From NCBI RefSeq assembly GCF_050003625.1, contig NC_134400.1:62310241-62374240 (forward strand): a DNA stretch of 64,000 nt, written 5' to 3'. This stretch comes from Haematobia irritans (Eukaryota; Arthropoda; Insecta; Diptera; Muscidae). Of the stretch, positions 63,905 to 64,000 are shown in pieces. Both the position numbers and the translations under genes were made by a program. Numbering within the stretch: the first letter of the stretch is position 1; the number at the start of each line of letters is the position of its first letter. A model generated the notes under the pieces. It did not search any database, had not been told where the DNA came from, and was given only the letters and a program-made list of their open reading frames with translations.

Positions 63905-64000
63905 ACAAGTATATACGGCCGTAAGTTCGGCCAGGCCGAAGCTTATGTACCCTCCATCATGGATTGCGTAGAAACTTCTTCTAAACACTGCCATCCAGAA
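63905..64000 (+). mobile_element. DINE-like family A, copy 5 (cut by window end)
   Basis: Starts AACAAGTATATACGGCCGTA with the TTCGGCCAGGCCGAA palindrome and CTTATGTACCCTCCATCATG, as in copies 2 and 3. Confidence 0.85.

Overview
This looks like intergenic, repeat-packed chromosomal DNA of a higher fly. The non-autonomous elements share the layout of Drosophila DINE-1/INE-1: a TATACCC...GGGTATA hairpin, a CATAAAGTATATATATTC-like stretch and a (GTCC/GTCT)n tract. The hAT ends resemble hobo. Other signs are small introns, high AT content, mariners of several spacing classes and a gypsy-type provirus with an env. A calyptrate, muscid-like fly is my best guess, by inference. I found no confidently recognisable host protein-coding gene. 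Nearly every recognisable coding stretch is a broken transposon gene.

Layout. 1-4.9 kb: MITE, 153-bp repeat array, a 5'-truncated non-LTR retrotransposon (minus strand) and two tRNA-derived SINE copies with target-site duplications. 5-9.3 kb: degenerate repeat block, then a DINE-type element split by a hAT element. 9.3-12.4 kb: tandem duplication containing a second SINE family, split by a 2.1-kb TA-flanked element that carries two divergently oriented tRNA-like sequences. 13.5-14.6 kb: nested TTAA-flanked (piggyBac-like) elements. 16.1-36.2 kb: the main structure. The parts of a gypsy/errantivirus-type provirus (3' LTR, env, integrase, RNase H end, RT, gag, primer-binding site, 5' LTR) lie in collinear order on the minus strand over 20 kb, separated by at least seven younger insertions. 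One of these is a 5.4-kb non-LTR element that itself carries a piggyBac-like MITE and a hobo-like MITE. 36-46 kb: AT-rich DNA, MITEs, a truncated non-LTR copy and two DINE elements with 153-bp arrays. 46-53.5 kb: mariner remnants, a SINE split by a hobo-like MITE with a perfect 8-bp duplication, and a DD41D mariner. 53.5-61.4 kb: a DD34D mariner split by another copy of the tRNA-like-pair element, which is itself split by a MITE, a DD37E mariner and two DINE elements. 61.4-64 kb: a piggyBac-like element, a repeat shared with 45.5 kb, a small candidate spliced transcription unit and the start of another DINE element.

How it fits together. The window is a layered insertion record. Because several families occur more than once, unoccupied copies of many insertion sites are present in the window, and target-site duplications (TA, TTAA, 8 bp, 7-11 bp) can be read directly. 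The less ordinary signals are: (1) head-to-head tRNA-like (pol III-type) pairs inside TA-flanked inverted-repeat elements at several loci; (2) a LINE/SINE partnership sharing a 3' tail that ends in TAACC pentamers; (3) an exact 153-bp tandem period kept across DINE subfamilies whose sequences have diverged; (4) the shattered provirus; and (5) a possible small intron-containing transcript at 63.57-63.89 kb. Boundaries were read by eye; those without a duplication or terminal repeat are approximate.
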